Shown here one piece after another: positions 37,377-52,011 of a DNA stretch of 64,000 nucleotides. Positions within the stretch are counted from its first letter, which is position 1. Every line of letters begins with the position of its first letter. The stretch spans positions 131,990,231 to 132,054,230 of the forward strand of contig JBAIZL010000006.1 in the NCBI GenBank assembly GCA_036971475.1, written 5' to 3'. A program made the translations under genes and the position numbers. The stretch comes from Prosapia bicincta (Eukaryota > Arthropoda > Insecta > Hemiptera > Cercopidae). The notes under the pieces were generated by a model that was given only the letters and a program-made list of their open reading frames with translations, did no database searches and was not told where the DNA came from.

Positions 37377-37419
37377 GACTAGTTTCGGCGACGATGTCGC
37401 TTTCCTCAGTGCTTGGAAC
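37377..37419 (-). ncRNA. hammerhead-ribozyme-like motif, unit 2
   Basis: Core identical to that of unit 1. The only nearby change is TTTGAG to TTCGAG just outside. Confidence 0.5.
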
Positions 37420-37632
37420 TTTCGAGTTGATTATTTGGTTTTTTACGGTTGTAAATAGTTCTCATTAGCTAAGCAATTAACTAAATATTTTTTCTAATTG
37501 GTAAGTTAGGCTTTGGTATTCAACGATATGTTTCTCATAGAATGCAAAAGCGGGGGCTTTTAGACTTATAGCTTTGCAAAATTTAATTAATTTTTCGAAT
37601 TTTACAAAGTCATAAGACCAAAAATAAGCTTG

Positions 37633-37694
<62 letters not shown>

Positions 37695-40301
37695 ATATAT
37701 AACGTTGAATACCAAACTTCGTTTCAAACAATTCCTAAAAACTCATTTTTTATGTTATGACTTGTACAATTAAAATAAAGTTCATATTATTGTTAGAACG
37801 TTCAGTCATTTTTAGAAAATAACTCCCATACAGTCAAAACAACAACTGATACTGCCTTGTATATTTCTTGTCCTGGGTCAAATTGATACAATATCTTCTA
37901 AAACATTTTTTTTCAACCCATTAATTAACTTATTAGATTATTAAAATACATTAAATGATAAAGCAAGTTGTACTATAAAATGTCACTTCAATTTTATTTC
38001 TAACATAAGATAGGAAAAATAGAAACATAAAAAAGCATAAAGTGTATCAACTATATATACAGTAACCGGTTTCCCCTAATGTATAAAACAAAATTACATG
38101 AAGATTTTTTAAACTAAGCTCAAAAAGGGAAGAACATAGTCGTTTCTAAGGTGTGGATATTAACTGCTTGCACAGCTCAAACTCGTTAACTACTCAGGAC
38201 TATTTGACTTGGAAGTCTGGGACACCTAGAAACATCGGTCCTTCCCTGTCTATTATACATTGCTAAGTACTATTTGTTCCATGTTCAGTGGAGAAAGTTT
38301 GCCCGAGAGGATCTTTTTTCAACGCTGTTATTTATGCAACCAGAGTTCTCTATGAGTATAAAGATACTTTACTTATGTCTGAGTAGTAATTTGAAACAAA
38401 ATTATACACAATACCTCAGTACAGAATATCTAATCATCACAAAAAAATGTTAATTTGTCGAAAATTCGTTTAGAAATTAGGTTTCTATCAGAGGTAAAGC
38501 TACTGTTGCAGCTGTTTCTCTGCTTGTCTGCTAGATGGCAGCACCTGACGTTAGAAACCCCTGCCGTGTATTGCTAATTCGTAGCCTACAGCACGGAATT
38601 ACTAGGATTCCTAGTCTTCACTAAGATTACTTGGAGTCAAGTAGTTATATAAACTTTAAACAACTTTGCTGAATGTTATTAGTTTCATGCTCAGGGAACC
38701 GCGATAGCGTGAGGAGTTGTTTTACAACACAGCTATTTATGAAACCTGAGTTCTTTATGAGTTAAAATAATTTTATTTATACTTGAACAGTATTTTCAAC
38801 CAAATGTATCCACAAAACCACAGTATAAAATAACTAATAATAACTAAAATAATAATATTTCAAAAAACCTGCTTAACATTAGAGGTGTAGTAACAGTTGC
38901 AGCTGTTACTCTGTTTAGCTGCTAGTGGGCAGTACATGTCTGTAAAAACCAGTTAACGTTGAATCTAATGACCCCACAAAATGATTAAATGTTTAAAAAA
39001 TAGCCGTGTATGTAGTTGCAGTTGTTGCTATCATTGGATGCTATATGACAGGACATATCTGTGATAATGAGCAATCCCGTTTCTTACTCACGGTAGGGAT
39101 ACTAACCACAAATAAAACATTTTACCAATAAAGTATAAAAGTACAATGTATAATTGTTCAAGCCTTTAATGCCAAAGTAATACTAATTAAATGAAATGTT
39201 CTATTCACACAAAATGCATTGTCTTAGTCGCTGTAAACGAACGGCAGTTTATTCAAACAAAACTATACACAGATTATATTCAGTAGGCCTAGTTGTAATT
39301 AACACGGAAATAATAATTTATTTATAATGCCATTCAAAATAGGTCGTATAGGCCTATGTTGCAGGTAATGAAGGGGCCCGTAAAACATGGCTGTAAGTCA
39401 CGGACAAGACTTGCTAGGTGGATTAGCGCAAGTCCATGCAGTAGGCCTATTGCTGTTCTGTTGTGTGTTGTTCATAGAGTGATTTGTTGGTTATGTTAAA
39501 ACAGGAAGTAAACTGCTATAAATTAACTCTTGTTGATTCTATAGAAAAAATATGCATAAACAATAATAACCTGTTTGAATATATGATGTGTTTGACAGTT
39601 GGCGAGATAAGAATAGGCTGACAGATATGAGTCATTAAGTTTACAAGTCCGACAGCTGTGTTTTGCGCCTATCGATACAAGATGTAGTCCAGGATCTAAT
39701 AGGCACTGAAAGTCTAACACAATTTCATTTCAGATTATTGTTCTGGCCAGTTGGGTAGTTTTAAAAACGTATATCACCGCTCCTTCACGGAGGGAGAGGG
39801 GGAACGTCGCGGGAAATGCGTTGTACTGGAACTTTAGTATATTTTAAACTAAAAAAAACCAGAATAAGCAAAAAAAATGTTTTCAAACTCACAAAAATAA
39901 GTGCTTCCATAATGGCTCTTACGTAAAAATGGCTAACTATAATACATAGGCCTACTGAGTAAAAGAGTAATTTTTGTCAAACTTGTACTTTTACTTTGGT
40001 TTTTTAGAGAATTTACATTGGAAAATAATACATTGCGGTAAACGTAAACCGGAGATATGGGGAGAGTTACAAGTTTTCTTCTGGGGGGTACAAGATTGCC
40101 CTAGGGGTATCAAATGGGGTCCGGGGGAGCTCCCCCTCCAAAATAGAGAACATTTCAAACTTGACGTTGAGCCAGCGTCCAAAACCTTACATTATAAGGT
40201 CCGTATTTTAAACTACTTTTTTATTACAACGGTAAAAAACAAAATATTCAATTCAAAACCACAAAAAATTGGTTTTTAATAAAGCAAATAGTCCTAACAC
40301 A

Positions 40302-40344
40302 GACTAGTTTCGGCGACGATGTCGCTTTCCTCAGTGCTTGGAAC
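40302..40344 (-). ncRNA. hammerhead-ribozyme-like motif, unit 3
   Basis: Core identical to that of unit 2. Confidence 0.5.
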
Positions 40345-40557
40345 TTTCGAGTTGATTATTTGGTTTTTTACGGTTGTAAATAGTTCTCATTAGCTAAGCA
40401 ATTAACTAAATATTTTTTCTAATTGGTAAGTTAGGCTTTGGTATTCAACGATATGTTTCTCATAGAATGCAAAAGCGGGGGCTTTTAGACTTATAGCTTT
40501 GCAAAATTTAATTAATTTTTCGAATTTTACAAAGTCATAAGACCAAAAATAAGCTTG

Positions 40558-40615
<58 letters not shown>

Positions 40616-43221
40616 ATATATAACGTTGAATACCAAACTTCGTTTCAAACAATTCCTAAAAACTCATTTTTTATGTTATGACTTGTACAATTAAAATAAA
40701 GTTCATATTATTGTTAGAACGTTCAGTCATTTTTAGAAAATAACTCCCATACAGTCAAAACAACAACTGATACTGCCTTGTATATTTCTTGTCCTGGGTC
40801 AAATTGATACAATATCTTCTAAAACATTTTTTTTCAACCCATTAATTAACTTATTAGATTATTAAAATACATTAAATGATAAAGCAAGTTGTACTATAAA
40901 ATGTCACTTCAATTTTATTTCTAACATAAGATAGGAAAAATAGAAACATAAAAAAGCATAAAGTGTATCAACTATATATACAGTAACCGGTTTCCCCTAA
41001 TGTATAAAACAAAATTACATGAAGATTTTTTAAACTAAGCTCAAAAAGGGAAGAAAATAGTCGTTTCTAAGGTGTGGATATTAACTGCTTGCACAGCTCA
41101 AACTCGTTAACTACTCAGGACTATTTGACTTGGAAGTCTGGGACACCTAGAAACATCGGTCCTTCCCTGTCTATTATACATTGCTAAGTACTATTTGTTC
41201 CATGTTCAGTGGAGAAAGTTTGCCCGAGAGGATCTTTTTTCAACGCTGTTATTTATGCAACCAGAGTTCTCTATGAGTATAAAGATACTTTACTTATGTC
41301 TGAGTAGTAATTTGAAACAAAATTATACACAATACCTCAGTACAGAATATCTAATCATCACAAAAAAATGTTAATTTGTCGAAAATTCGTTTAGAAATTA
41401 GGTTTCTATCAGAGGTAAAGCTACTGTTGCAGCTGTTTCTCTGCTTGTCTGCTAGATGGCAGCACCTGACGTTAGAAACCCCTGCCGTGTATTGCTAATT
41501 CGTAGCCTACAGCACGGAATTACTAGGATTCCTAGTCTTCACTAAGATTACTTGGAGTCAAGTAGTTATATAAACTTTAAACAACTTTGCTGAATGTTAT
41601 TAGTTTCATGCTCAGGGAACCGCGATAGCGTGAGGAGTTGTTTTACAACACAGCTATTTATGAAACCTGAGTTCTTTATGAGTTAAAATAATTTTATTTA
41701 TACTTGAACAGTATTTTCAACCAAATGTATCCACAAAACCACAGTATAAAATAACTAATAATAACTAAAATAATAATATTTCAAAAAACCTGCTTAACAT
41801 TAGAGGTGTAGTAACAGTTGCAGCTGTTACTCTGTTTAGCTGCTAGTGGGCAGTACATGTCTGTAAAAACCAGTTAACGTTGAATCTAATGACCCCACAA
41901 AATGATTAAATGTTTAAAAAATAGCCGTGTATGTAGTTGCAGTTGTTGCTATCATTGGATGCTATATGACAGGACATATCTGTGATAATGAGCAATCCCG
42001 TTTCTTACTCACGGTAGGGATACTAACCACAAATAAAACATTTTAACAATAAAGTATAAAAGTACAATGTATAATTGTTCAAGCCCTTAATGCCAAAGTA
42101 ATACTAATTAAATGAAATGTTCTATTCACACAAAATGCATTGTCTTAGTCGCTGTAAACGAACGGCAGTTTATTCAAACAAAACTATACACAGATTATAT
42201 TCAGTAGGCCTAGTTGTAATTAACACGGAAATAATAATTTATTTATAATGCCATTCAAAATAGGTCGTATAGGCCTATGTTGCAGGTAATGAAGGGGCCC
42301 GTAAAACATGGCTGTAAGTCACGGACAAGACTTGCTAGGTGGATTAGCGCAAGTCCATGCAGTAGGCCTATTGCTGTTCTGTTGTGTGTTGTTCATAGAG
42401 TGATTTGTTGGTTATGTTAAAACAGGAAGTAAACTGCTATAAATTAACTCTTGTTGATTCTATAGAAAAAATATGCATAAACAATAATAACCTGTTTGAA
42501 TATATGATGTGTTTGACAGTTGGCGAGATAAGAATAGGCTGACAGATATGAGTCATTAAGTTTACAAGTCCGACAGCTGTGTTTTGCGCCTATCGATACA
42601 AGATGTAGTCCAGGATCTAATAGGCACTGAAAGTCTAACACAATTTCATTTCAGATTATTGTTCTGGCCAGTTGGGTAGTTTTAAAAACGTATATCACCG
42701 CTCCTTCACGGAGGGAGAGGGGAACGTCGCGGGAAATGCGTTGTACTGGAACTTTAGTATATTTTAAACTAAAAAAAAACCAGAATAAGCAAAAAAATGT
42801 TTTCAAACTCACAAAAATAAGTGCTTCCATAATGGCTCTTACGTAAAAATGGCTAACTATAATACATAGGCCTACTGAGTAAAAGAGTAATTTTTGTCAA
42901 ACTTGTACTTTTACTTTGGTTTTTTAGAGAATTTACATTGGAAAATAATACATTGCGGTAAACGTAAACCGGAGATATGGGGAGAGTTACAAGTTTTCTT
43001 CTGGGGGGTACAAGATTGCCCTAGGGGTATCAAATGGGGTCCGGGGGAGCTCCCCCTCCAAAATAGAGAACATTTCAAACTTGACGTTGAGCCAGCGTCC
43101 AAAACCTTACATTATAAGGTCCGTATTTTAAACTACTTTTTTATTACAACGGTAAAAAACAAAATATTCAATTCAAAACCACAAAAAATTGGTTTTTAAT
43201 AAAGCAAATAGTCCTAACACA

Positions 43222-43264
43222 GACTAGTTTCGGCGACGATGTCGCTTTCCTCAGTGCTTGGAAC
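43222..43264 (-). ncRNA. hammerhead-ribozyme-like motif, unit 4
   Basis: Core identical to that of unit 2. Confidence 0.5.
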
Positions 43265-43477
43265 TTTCGAGTTGATTATTTGGTTTTTTACGGTTCTAAA
43301 TAGTTCTCATTAGCTAAGCAATTAACTAAATATTTTTTCTAATTGGTAAGTTAGGCTTTGGTATTCAACGATATGTTTCTCATAGAATGCAAAAGCGGGG
43401 GCTTTTAGACTTATAGCTTTGCAAAATTTAATTAATTTTTCGAATTTTACAAAGTCATAAGACCAAAAATAAGCTTG

Positions 43478-43541
<64 letters not shown>

Positions 43542-46150
43542 AGATATATAACGTTGAATACCAAACTTCGTTTCAAACAATTCCTAAAAACTCATTTTTT
43601 ATGTTATGACTTGTACAATTAAAATAAAGTTCATATTATTGTTAGAACGTTCAGTCATTTTTAGAAAATAACTCCCATACAGTCAAAACAACAACTGATA
43701 CTGCCTTGTATATTTCTTGTCCTGGGTCAAATTGATACAATATCTTCTAAAACATTTTTTTCAACCCATTAATTAACTTATTAGATTATTAAAATACATT
43801 AAATGATAAAGCAAGTTGTACTATAAAATGTCACTTCAATTTTATTTCTAACATAAGATAAAAAAAATAGAAACATAAAAAAGCATAAAGTGTATCAACT
43901 ATATATACAGTAACCGGTTTCCCCTAATGTATAAAACAAAATTACATGAAGATTTTTTAAACTAAGCTCAAAAAGGGAAGAACATAGTCGTTTCTAAGGT
44001 GTGGATATTAACTGCTTGCACAGCTCAAACTCGTTAACTACTCAGGACTATTTGACTTGGAAGTCTGGGACACCTAGAAACATCGGTCCTTCCCTGTCTA
44101 TTATACATTGCTAAGTACTATTTGTTCCATGTTCAGTGGAGAAGGTTTGCCCGAGAGGATCTTTTTTCAACGCTGTTATTTATGCAACCAGAGTTCTCTA
44201 TGAGTATAAAGATACTTTACTTATGTCTGAGTAGTAATTTGAAACAAAATTATACACAAAACCTCAGTACAGAATATCTAATCATCACAAAAAAATGTTA
44301 ATTTGTCGAAAATTCGTTTAGAAATTAGGTTTCTATCAGAGGTATAGCTACTGTTGCAGCTGTTTCTCTGCTTGTCTGCTAGATGGCAGCACCTGACGTT
44401 AGAAACCCCTGCCGTGTATTGCTAATTCGTAGCCTACAGCACGGAATTACTAGGATTCCTAGTCTTCACTAAGATTACTTGGAGTCAAGTAGTTATATAA
44501 ACTTTAAACAACTTTGCTAAATGTTATTAGTTTCATGCTCAGGGAACCGCGATAGCGTGAGGAGTTGTTTTACAACACAGCTATTTATGAAACCTGAGTT
44601 CTTTATGAGTTAAAATAATTTTATTTATACTTGAACAGTATTTTCAACCAAATGTATCCACAAAACCACAGTATAAAATAACTAATAATAACTAAAATAA
44701 TAATATTTCAAAAAACCTGCTTAACATTAGAGGTGTAGTAACAGTTGCAGCTGTTACTCTGTTTAGCTGCTAGTGGGCAGTACATGTCTGTAAAAACCAG
44801 TTAACGTTGAATCTAATGACCCCACAAAATGATTAAATGTTTAAAAAATAGCCGTGTATGTAGTTGCAGTTGTTGCTATCATTGGATGCTATATGACAGG
44901 ACATATCTGTGATAATGAGCAATCCCGTTTCTTACTCACGGTAGGGATACTAACCACAAATAAAAACATTTTACCAATAAAGTATAAAAGTACAATGTAT
45001 AATTGTTCAAGCCTTTAATGCCAAAGTAATACTAATTAAATGAAATGTTCTATTCACACAAAATGCATTGTCTTAGTCGCTGTAAACGAACGGCAGTTTA
45101 TTCAAACAAAACTATACACAGATTATATTCAGTAGGCCTAGTTGTAATTAACACGGAAATAATAATTTATTTATAATGCCATTCAAAATAGGTCGTATAG
45201 GCCTATGTTGCAGGTAATGAAGGGGCCCGTAAAACATGGCTGTAAGTCACGGACAAGACTTGCTAGGTGGATTAGCGCAAGTCCATGCAGTAGGCCTATT
45301 GCTGTTCTGTTGTGTGTTGTTCATAGAGTGATTTGTTGGTTATGTTAAAACAGGAAGTAAACTGCTATAAATTAACTCTTGTCGATTCTATAGAAAAAAT
45401 ATGCATAAACAATAATAACCTGTTTGAATATATGATGTGTTTGACAGTTGGCGAGATAAGAATAGGCTGACAGATATGAGTCATTAAGTTTACAAGTCCG
45501 ACAGCTGTGTTTTGCGCCTATCGATACAAGATGTAGTCCAGGATCTAATAGGCACTGAAAGTCTAACACAATTTCATTTCAGATTATTGTTCTGGCCAGT
45601 TGGGTAGTTTTAAAAACGTATATCACCGCTCCTTCACGGAGGGAGAGGGGGAACGTCGCGGGAAATGCGTTGTACTGGAACTTTAGTATATTTTAACCTA
45701 ATAAAAAACCAGAATAAGCAAAAAAATGTTTTCAAACTCACAAAAATAAGTGCTTCCATAATGGCTCTTACATAAAAATGGCTAACTATAATACATAGGC
45801 CTACTGAGTAAAAGAGTAATTTTTGTCAAACTTGTACTTTTACTTTGGTTTTTTAGAGAATTTACATTGGAAAATAATACATTGCGGTAAACGTAAACCG
45901 GAGATATGGGGAGAGTTACAAGTTTTCTTCTGGGGGGTACAAGATTGCCCTAGGGGTATCAAATGGGGTCCGGGGGAGCTCCCCCTCCAAAATAGAGAAC
46001 ATTTCAAACTTGACGTTGAGCCAGCGTCCAAAACCTTACATTATAAGGTCCGTATTTTAAACTACTTTTTTATTACAACGGTAAAAAACAAAATATTCAA
46101 TTCAAAACCACAAAAAATTGGTTTTTAATAAAGCAAATAGTCCTAACACA

Positions 46151-46193
46151 GACTAGTTTCGGCGACGATGTCGCTTTCCTCAGTGCTTGGAAC
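46151..46193 (-). ncRNA. hammerhead-ribozyme-like motif, unit 5
   Basis: Core identical to that of unit 2. Confidence 0.5.
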
Positions 46194-46406
46194 TTTCGAG
46201 TTGATTATTTGGTTTTTTACGGTTGTAAATAGTTCTCATTAGCTAAGCAATTAACTAAATATTTTTTCTAATTGGTAAGTTAGGCTTTGGTATTCAACGA
46301 TATGTTTCTCATAGAATGCAAAAGCGGGGGCTTTTAGACTTATAGCTTTGCAAAATTTAATTAATTTTTCGAATTTTACAAAGTCATAAGACCAAAAATA
46401 GGCTTG

Positions 46407-46494
<88 letters not shown>

Positions 46495-49102
46495 ATATAT
46501 AACGTTGAATACCAAACTTCGTTTCAAACAATTCCTAAAAACTCATTTTTTATGTTATGACTTGTACAATTAAAATAAAGTTCATATTATTGTTAGAACG
46601 TTCAGTCATTTTTAGAAAATAACTCCCATACAGTCAAAACAACAACTGATACTGCCTTGTATATTTCTTGTCCTGGGTCAAATTGATACAATATCTTCTA
46701 AAACATTTTTTTTCAACCCATTAATTAACTTATTAGATTATTAAAATACATTAAATGATAAAGCAAGTTGTACTATAAAATGTCACTTCAATTTGATTTC
46801 TAACATAAGATAAAAAAAATAGAAACATAAAAAAGCATAAAGTGTATCAACTATATATACAGTAACCGGTTTCCCCTAATGTATAAAACAAAATTACATG
46901 AAGATTTTTTAAACTAAGCTCAAAAAGGGAAGAACATAGTCGTTTCTAAGGTGTGGATATTAACTGCTTGCACAGCTCAAACTCGTTAACTACTCAGGAC
47001 TATTTGACTTGGAAGTCTGGGACACCTAGAAACATCGGTCCTTCCCTGTCTATTATACATTGCTAAGTACTATTTGTTCCATGTTCAGTGGAGAAAGTTT
47101 GCCCGAGAGGATCTTTTTTCAACGCTGTTATTTATGCAACCAGAGTTCTCTATGAGTATAAAGATACTTTACTTATGTCTGAGTAGTAATTTGAAACAAA
47201 ATTATACACAAAACCTCAGTACAGAATATCTAATCATCACAAAAAAATGTTAATTTGTCGAAAATTCGTTTAGAAATTAGGTTTCTATCAGAGGTATAGC
47301 TACTGTTGCAGCTGTTTCTCTGCTTGTCTGCTAGATGGCAGCACCTGACGTTAGAAACCCCTGCCGTGTATTGCTAATTCGTAGCCTACAGCACGGAATT
47401 ACTAGAATTCCTAGTCTTCACTAAGATTACTTGGAGTCAAGTAGTTATATAAACTTTAAACAACTTTGCTAAATGTTATTAGTTTCATGCTCAGGGAACC
47501 GCGATAGCGTGAGGAGTTGTTTTACAACACAGCTATTTATGAAACCTGAGTTCTTTATGAGTTAAAATAATTTTATTTATACTTGAACAGTATTTTCAAC
47601 CAAATGTATCCACAAAACCACAGTATAAAATAACTAATAATAACTAAAATAATAATATTTCAAAAAACCTGCTTAACATTAGAGGTGTAGTAACAGTTGC
47701 AGCTGTTACTCTGTTTAGCTGCTAGTGGGCAGTACATGTCTGTAAAAACCAGTTAACGTTGAATCTAATGACCCCACAAAATGATTAAATGTTTAAAAAA
47801 TAGCCGTGTATGTAGTTGCAGTTGTTGCTATCATTGGATGCTATATGACCGGACATATCTGTGATAATGAGCAATCCCGTTTCTTACTCACGGTAGGGAT
47901 ACTAACCACAAATAAAAACATTTTACCAATAAAGTATAAAAGTACAATGTATAATTGTTCAAGCCTTTAATGCCAAAGTAATACTAATTAAATTAAATGT
48001 TCTATTCACACAAAATGCATTGTCTTAGTCGCTGTAAACGAACGGCAGTTTATTCAAACAAAACTATACACAGATTATATTCAGTAGGCCTAGTTGTAAT
48101 TAACACGGAAATAATAATTTATTTATAATGCCATTCAAAATAGGTCGTATAGGCCTATGTTGCAGGTAATGAAGGGGCCCGTAAAACATGGCTGTAAGTC
48201 ACGGACAAGACTTGCTAGGTGGATTAGCGCAAGTCCATGCAGTAGGCCTATTGCTGTTCTGTTGTGTGTTGTTCATAGAGTGATTTGTTGGTTATGTTAA
48301 AACAGGAAGTAAACTGCTATAAATTAACTCTTGTTGATTCTATAGAAAAAATATGCATAAACAATAATAACCTGTTTGAATATATGATGTGTTTGACAGT
48401 TGGCGAGATAAGAATAGGCTGACAGATATGAGTCATTAAGTTTACAAGTCCGACAGCTGTGTTTTGCGCCTATCGATACAAGATGTAGTCCAGGATCTAA
48501 TAGGCACTGAAAGTCTAACACAATTTCATTTCAGATTATTGTTCTGGCCAGTTGGGTAGTTTTAAAAACGTATATCACCGCTCCTTCACGGAGGGAGAGG
48601 GGGAACGTCGCGGGAAATGCGTTGTACTGGAACTTTAGTATATTTTAAACTAAAAAAAAACCAGAATAAGCAAAAAAATGTTTTCAAACTCACAAAAATA
48701 AGTGCTTCCATAATGGCTCTTACGTAAAAATGGCTAACTATAATACATAGGCCTACTGAGTAAAAGAGTAATTTTTGTCAAACTTGTACTTTTACTTTGG
48801 TTTTTTAGAGAATTTACATTGGAAAATAATACATTGCGGTAAACGTAAACCGGAGATATGGGGAGAGTTACAAGTTTTCTTCTGGGGGGTACAAGATTGC
48901 CCTAGGGGTATCAAATGGGGTCCGGGGGAGCTCCCCCTCCAAAATAGAGAACATTTCAAACTTGACGTTGAGCCAGCGTCCAAAACCTTACATTATAAGG
49001 TCCGTATTTTAAACTACTTTTTTATTACAACGGTAAAAAACAAAATATTCAATTCAAAACCACAAAAAATTGGTTTTTAATAAAGCAAATAGTCCTAACA
49101 CA

Positions 49103-49145
49103 GACTAGTTTCGGCGACGATGTCGCTTTCCTCAGTGCTTGGAAC
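49103..49145 (-). ncRNA. hammerhead-ribozyme-like motif, partial unit 6
   Basis: Core identical to that of unit 2, although this edge copy differs elsewhere. Confidence 0.5.
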
Positions 49146-50436
49146 TTTCGAGTTGATTATTTGGTTTTTTACGGTTGTAAATAGTTCTCATTAGCTAAGC
49201 AATTAACTAAATATTTTTTCTAATTGGTAAGTTAGGCTTTGGTATTCAACGATATGTTTCTCATAGAATGCAAAAGCGGGGGCTTTTAGACTTATAGCTT
49301 TGCAAAATTTAATTAATTTTTCGAATTTTACAAAGTCATAAGACCAAAAATAAGCTCGATATTATTTATATATATAAGATATATAACGTTGAATACCAAA
49401 TTTCGTTTCAAACAATTCCTAAAAACTCATTTTTTATATCATGACTTGTACAATTAAAATAAAGTTCATATTATTGTTAGAACTTTCAGTCATTTTTAGA
49501 AAATAACTCCCATACAGTCAAAATAACAACTGATGCTGCCGAGTATATTTCTTGTCCTGGGTCAAATTGATACAATATCTTCTAAAACATTTTTTTTCAA
49601 CCCATTAATTAACTTATTAGATTATTAAAATACATTAAATGATAAAGCAAGTTATACTATAAAATGTCACTTCAATTTTATTTCTAACATAAGATAGGAA
49701 AAATAGAAACATAAAAAAGCATAAAGTGTATCAACTATATATACAGTAACCGGTTTCCCCTAATGTATAAAACAAAATTACATGAAGATTTTTTAAACTA
49801 AGCTCAAAAAGGGAAGAACATAGTCGATTCTAAGGTGTGGATATTAACTGCTTGCACAGCTCAAACTCGTTAACTACTCAGGACTATTTGACTTGGAAGT
49901 CTGGGACACCTAGAAACATCGGTCCTTCCCTGTCTATTATACATTGCTAAGTACTATTTGTTCCATGTTCAGTGGAGAAAGTTTGCCCGAGAGGATCTTT
50001 TTTCAACGCTGTTATTTATGCAACCAGAGTTCTCTATGAGTATAAAGATACTTTACTTATGTTTGAGTAGTAATTTGAAACAAAATTATACACAATAACT
50101 CAGTACAGAATATCTAATCAACACAAAAAAATGTTAATTTGTCGAATATTCGTTTAGAAATTAGGTTTCTATCAGAGGTATAGCGACTGTTGCAGCTGTT
50201 ACTCTGCTTGTCTGCTAGGTGGCAGCACCTGCCGGTAGAAACCAGTAATTTCTCCGTGGAAAGAGCTTATTAGCTTGGTACATGGGCAACCAATTCTGTT
50301 TCTTCACTCGCTCTAAGGATAACGTTTTTTCAAATAATAATTTAATATCAGGAAACTGATCTACAATCGAGTCATACTCCAATTGAATACGAAATTTTAT
50401 ATTTTATATTAGAAAATATTTTTTCAGTGAATAAAT

Positions 50437-51142
<706 letters not shown>

Positions 51143-51184
51143 TAAAGTTTATAATTTGGACTCAATCGGTGTATGGCCCGATTC

Positions 51185-51219
<35 letters not shown>

Positions 51220-51356
51220 CAATATATATAAGTTATATATATAACTTAACAATTTTAAGTCTTTAAAATATTTTCAGAAAATTGGATTGCTGAGTTTAAA
51301 AATCCTTTATATAATAATTTTGGTGAAAATTCTTAGAGTAGATTTCGAGAAAGATT

Positions 51357-51358
<2 letters not shown>

Positions 51359-51412
<54 letters not shown>
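51359..51412. repeat. (TA)n microsatellite
   Basis: Pure TA. Related shorter TA tracts occur at 51187-51218 and about 51640-51668, the last followed by a short CA run. Confidence 0.95.
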
Positions 51413-51417
<5 letters not shown>

Positions 51418-51446
51418 TATGGTGATATGTTTTCTTGTATATATAG

Positions 51447-51524
51447 TTAATAAATTTAAAATATTTCAAAAACAAGAATATTCATTAAAAATATTCTTGT
51501 TTTTGAAAATTTTAAATTTATTAA
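51447..51524. repeat. AT-rich palindrome with ~36-bp arms
   Basis: TTAATAAATTTAAAATATTT... is followed after about 7 bases by its reverse complement with one missing base, and it ends at TTAA. It can fold into a strong hairpin or cruciform. Confidence 0.85.
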
Positions 51525-51536
51525 ATATATATATAT

Positions 51537-51612
51537 AAAGAACTAAGTCAAAATACAAATACAAGAATTATAATTGAATTTACAATTCAATTGTATTTTG
51601 ACTTAGTTCTTT
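51537..51612. repeat. second palindrome with 22-bp arms
   Basis: AAAGAACTAAGTCAAAATAC at 51537 pairs with its perfect reverse complement ending at 51612. A smaller inverted pair (ATTGAAT/ATTCAAT) lies in the loop. It begins only 12 bases after the previous palindrome. Confidence 0.85.
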
Positions 51613-51636
51613 ATTATTACAGAAGAATAAATATTG

Positions 51637-51677
<41 letters not shown>

Positions 51678-51984
51678 GTATACACAATTATTAGTTGTTA
51701 AAGAGTAATAATTAATTAAATTTAATGAATTATATTATTTTTATATGGGAAAAAATCTTTTCACAAAAGGGACAAGACATGCAATATACTTGTTTCTTCC
51801 ATTTGGCTTAAATATATGATTACAAATTGGCTTATAAAACGGCTGATTTTATGATATAGGTTATGTGGTAGAACAGCTGTTTTATGCTATGTTACCTTAT
51901 TAATATTAGTCTATTTGTAGTTTTATAATATAAAGTAACTAAAACAAAACTTGTCTTTGTTGACCTCAGTAGGTATTGACTTAA
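51613..51984. other. AT-rich stretch with nothing recognised
   Basis: Contains a TA/CA microsatellite near 51640-51680 and otherwise no coding or repeat signal. It lies just inside the spacer, next to the inner end of the right arm. Confidence 0.5.
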
Positions 51985-52011
51985 AAACAAAAATTATAAT
52001 AATTGTAGGAG

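Larger units (their letters stand above)
34343..50246 (+). repeat. tandem array of ~2.9-kb units (about 5.4 copies)
   Basis: Unit starts, taken at TAGAGAAC, are 34343, 37219, 40144, 43064, 45993 and 48945, giving lengths of 2876, 2925, 2920, 2929 and 2952 bp. The last copy stops after about 1.3 kb. Middle units are nearly identical. Most of the length difference comes from a TA tract (about 37638-37692, 40562-40613, 43481-43540, 46410-46492) that is very short in the first and last copies. Each unit also has four TAGGCCTA palindromes, a hammerhead-like motif on the minus strand and a hairpin of the AAAACCA/TGGTTTT type beside it. Small recurring ORFs of 101, 65 and 63 codons match nothing known and are conserved only because the copies are young. 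Confidence 0.95.

Noticed and set aside
37049..49080. Recurring 101-, 65- and 63-codon ORFs in the 2.9-kb units as genes
   Set aside because: They are the same sequence copied in young tandem units, they overlap on both strands and match no family. Conservation is explained by recent duplication.
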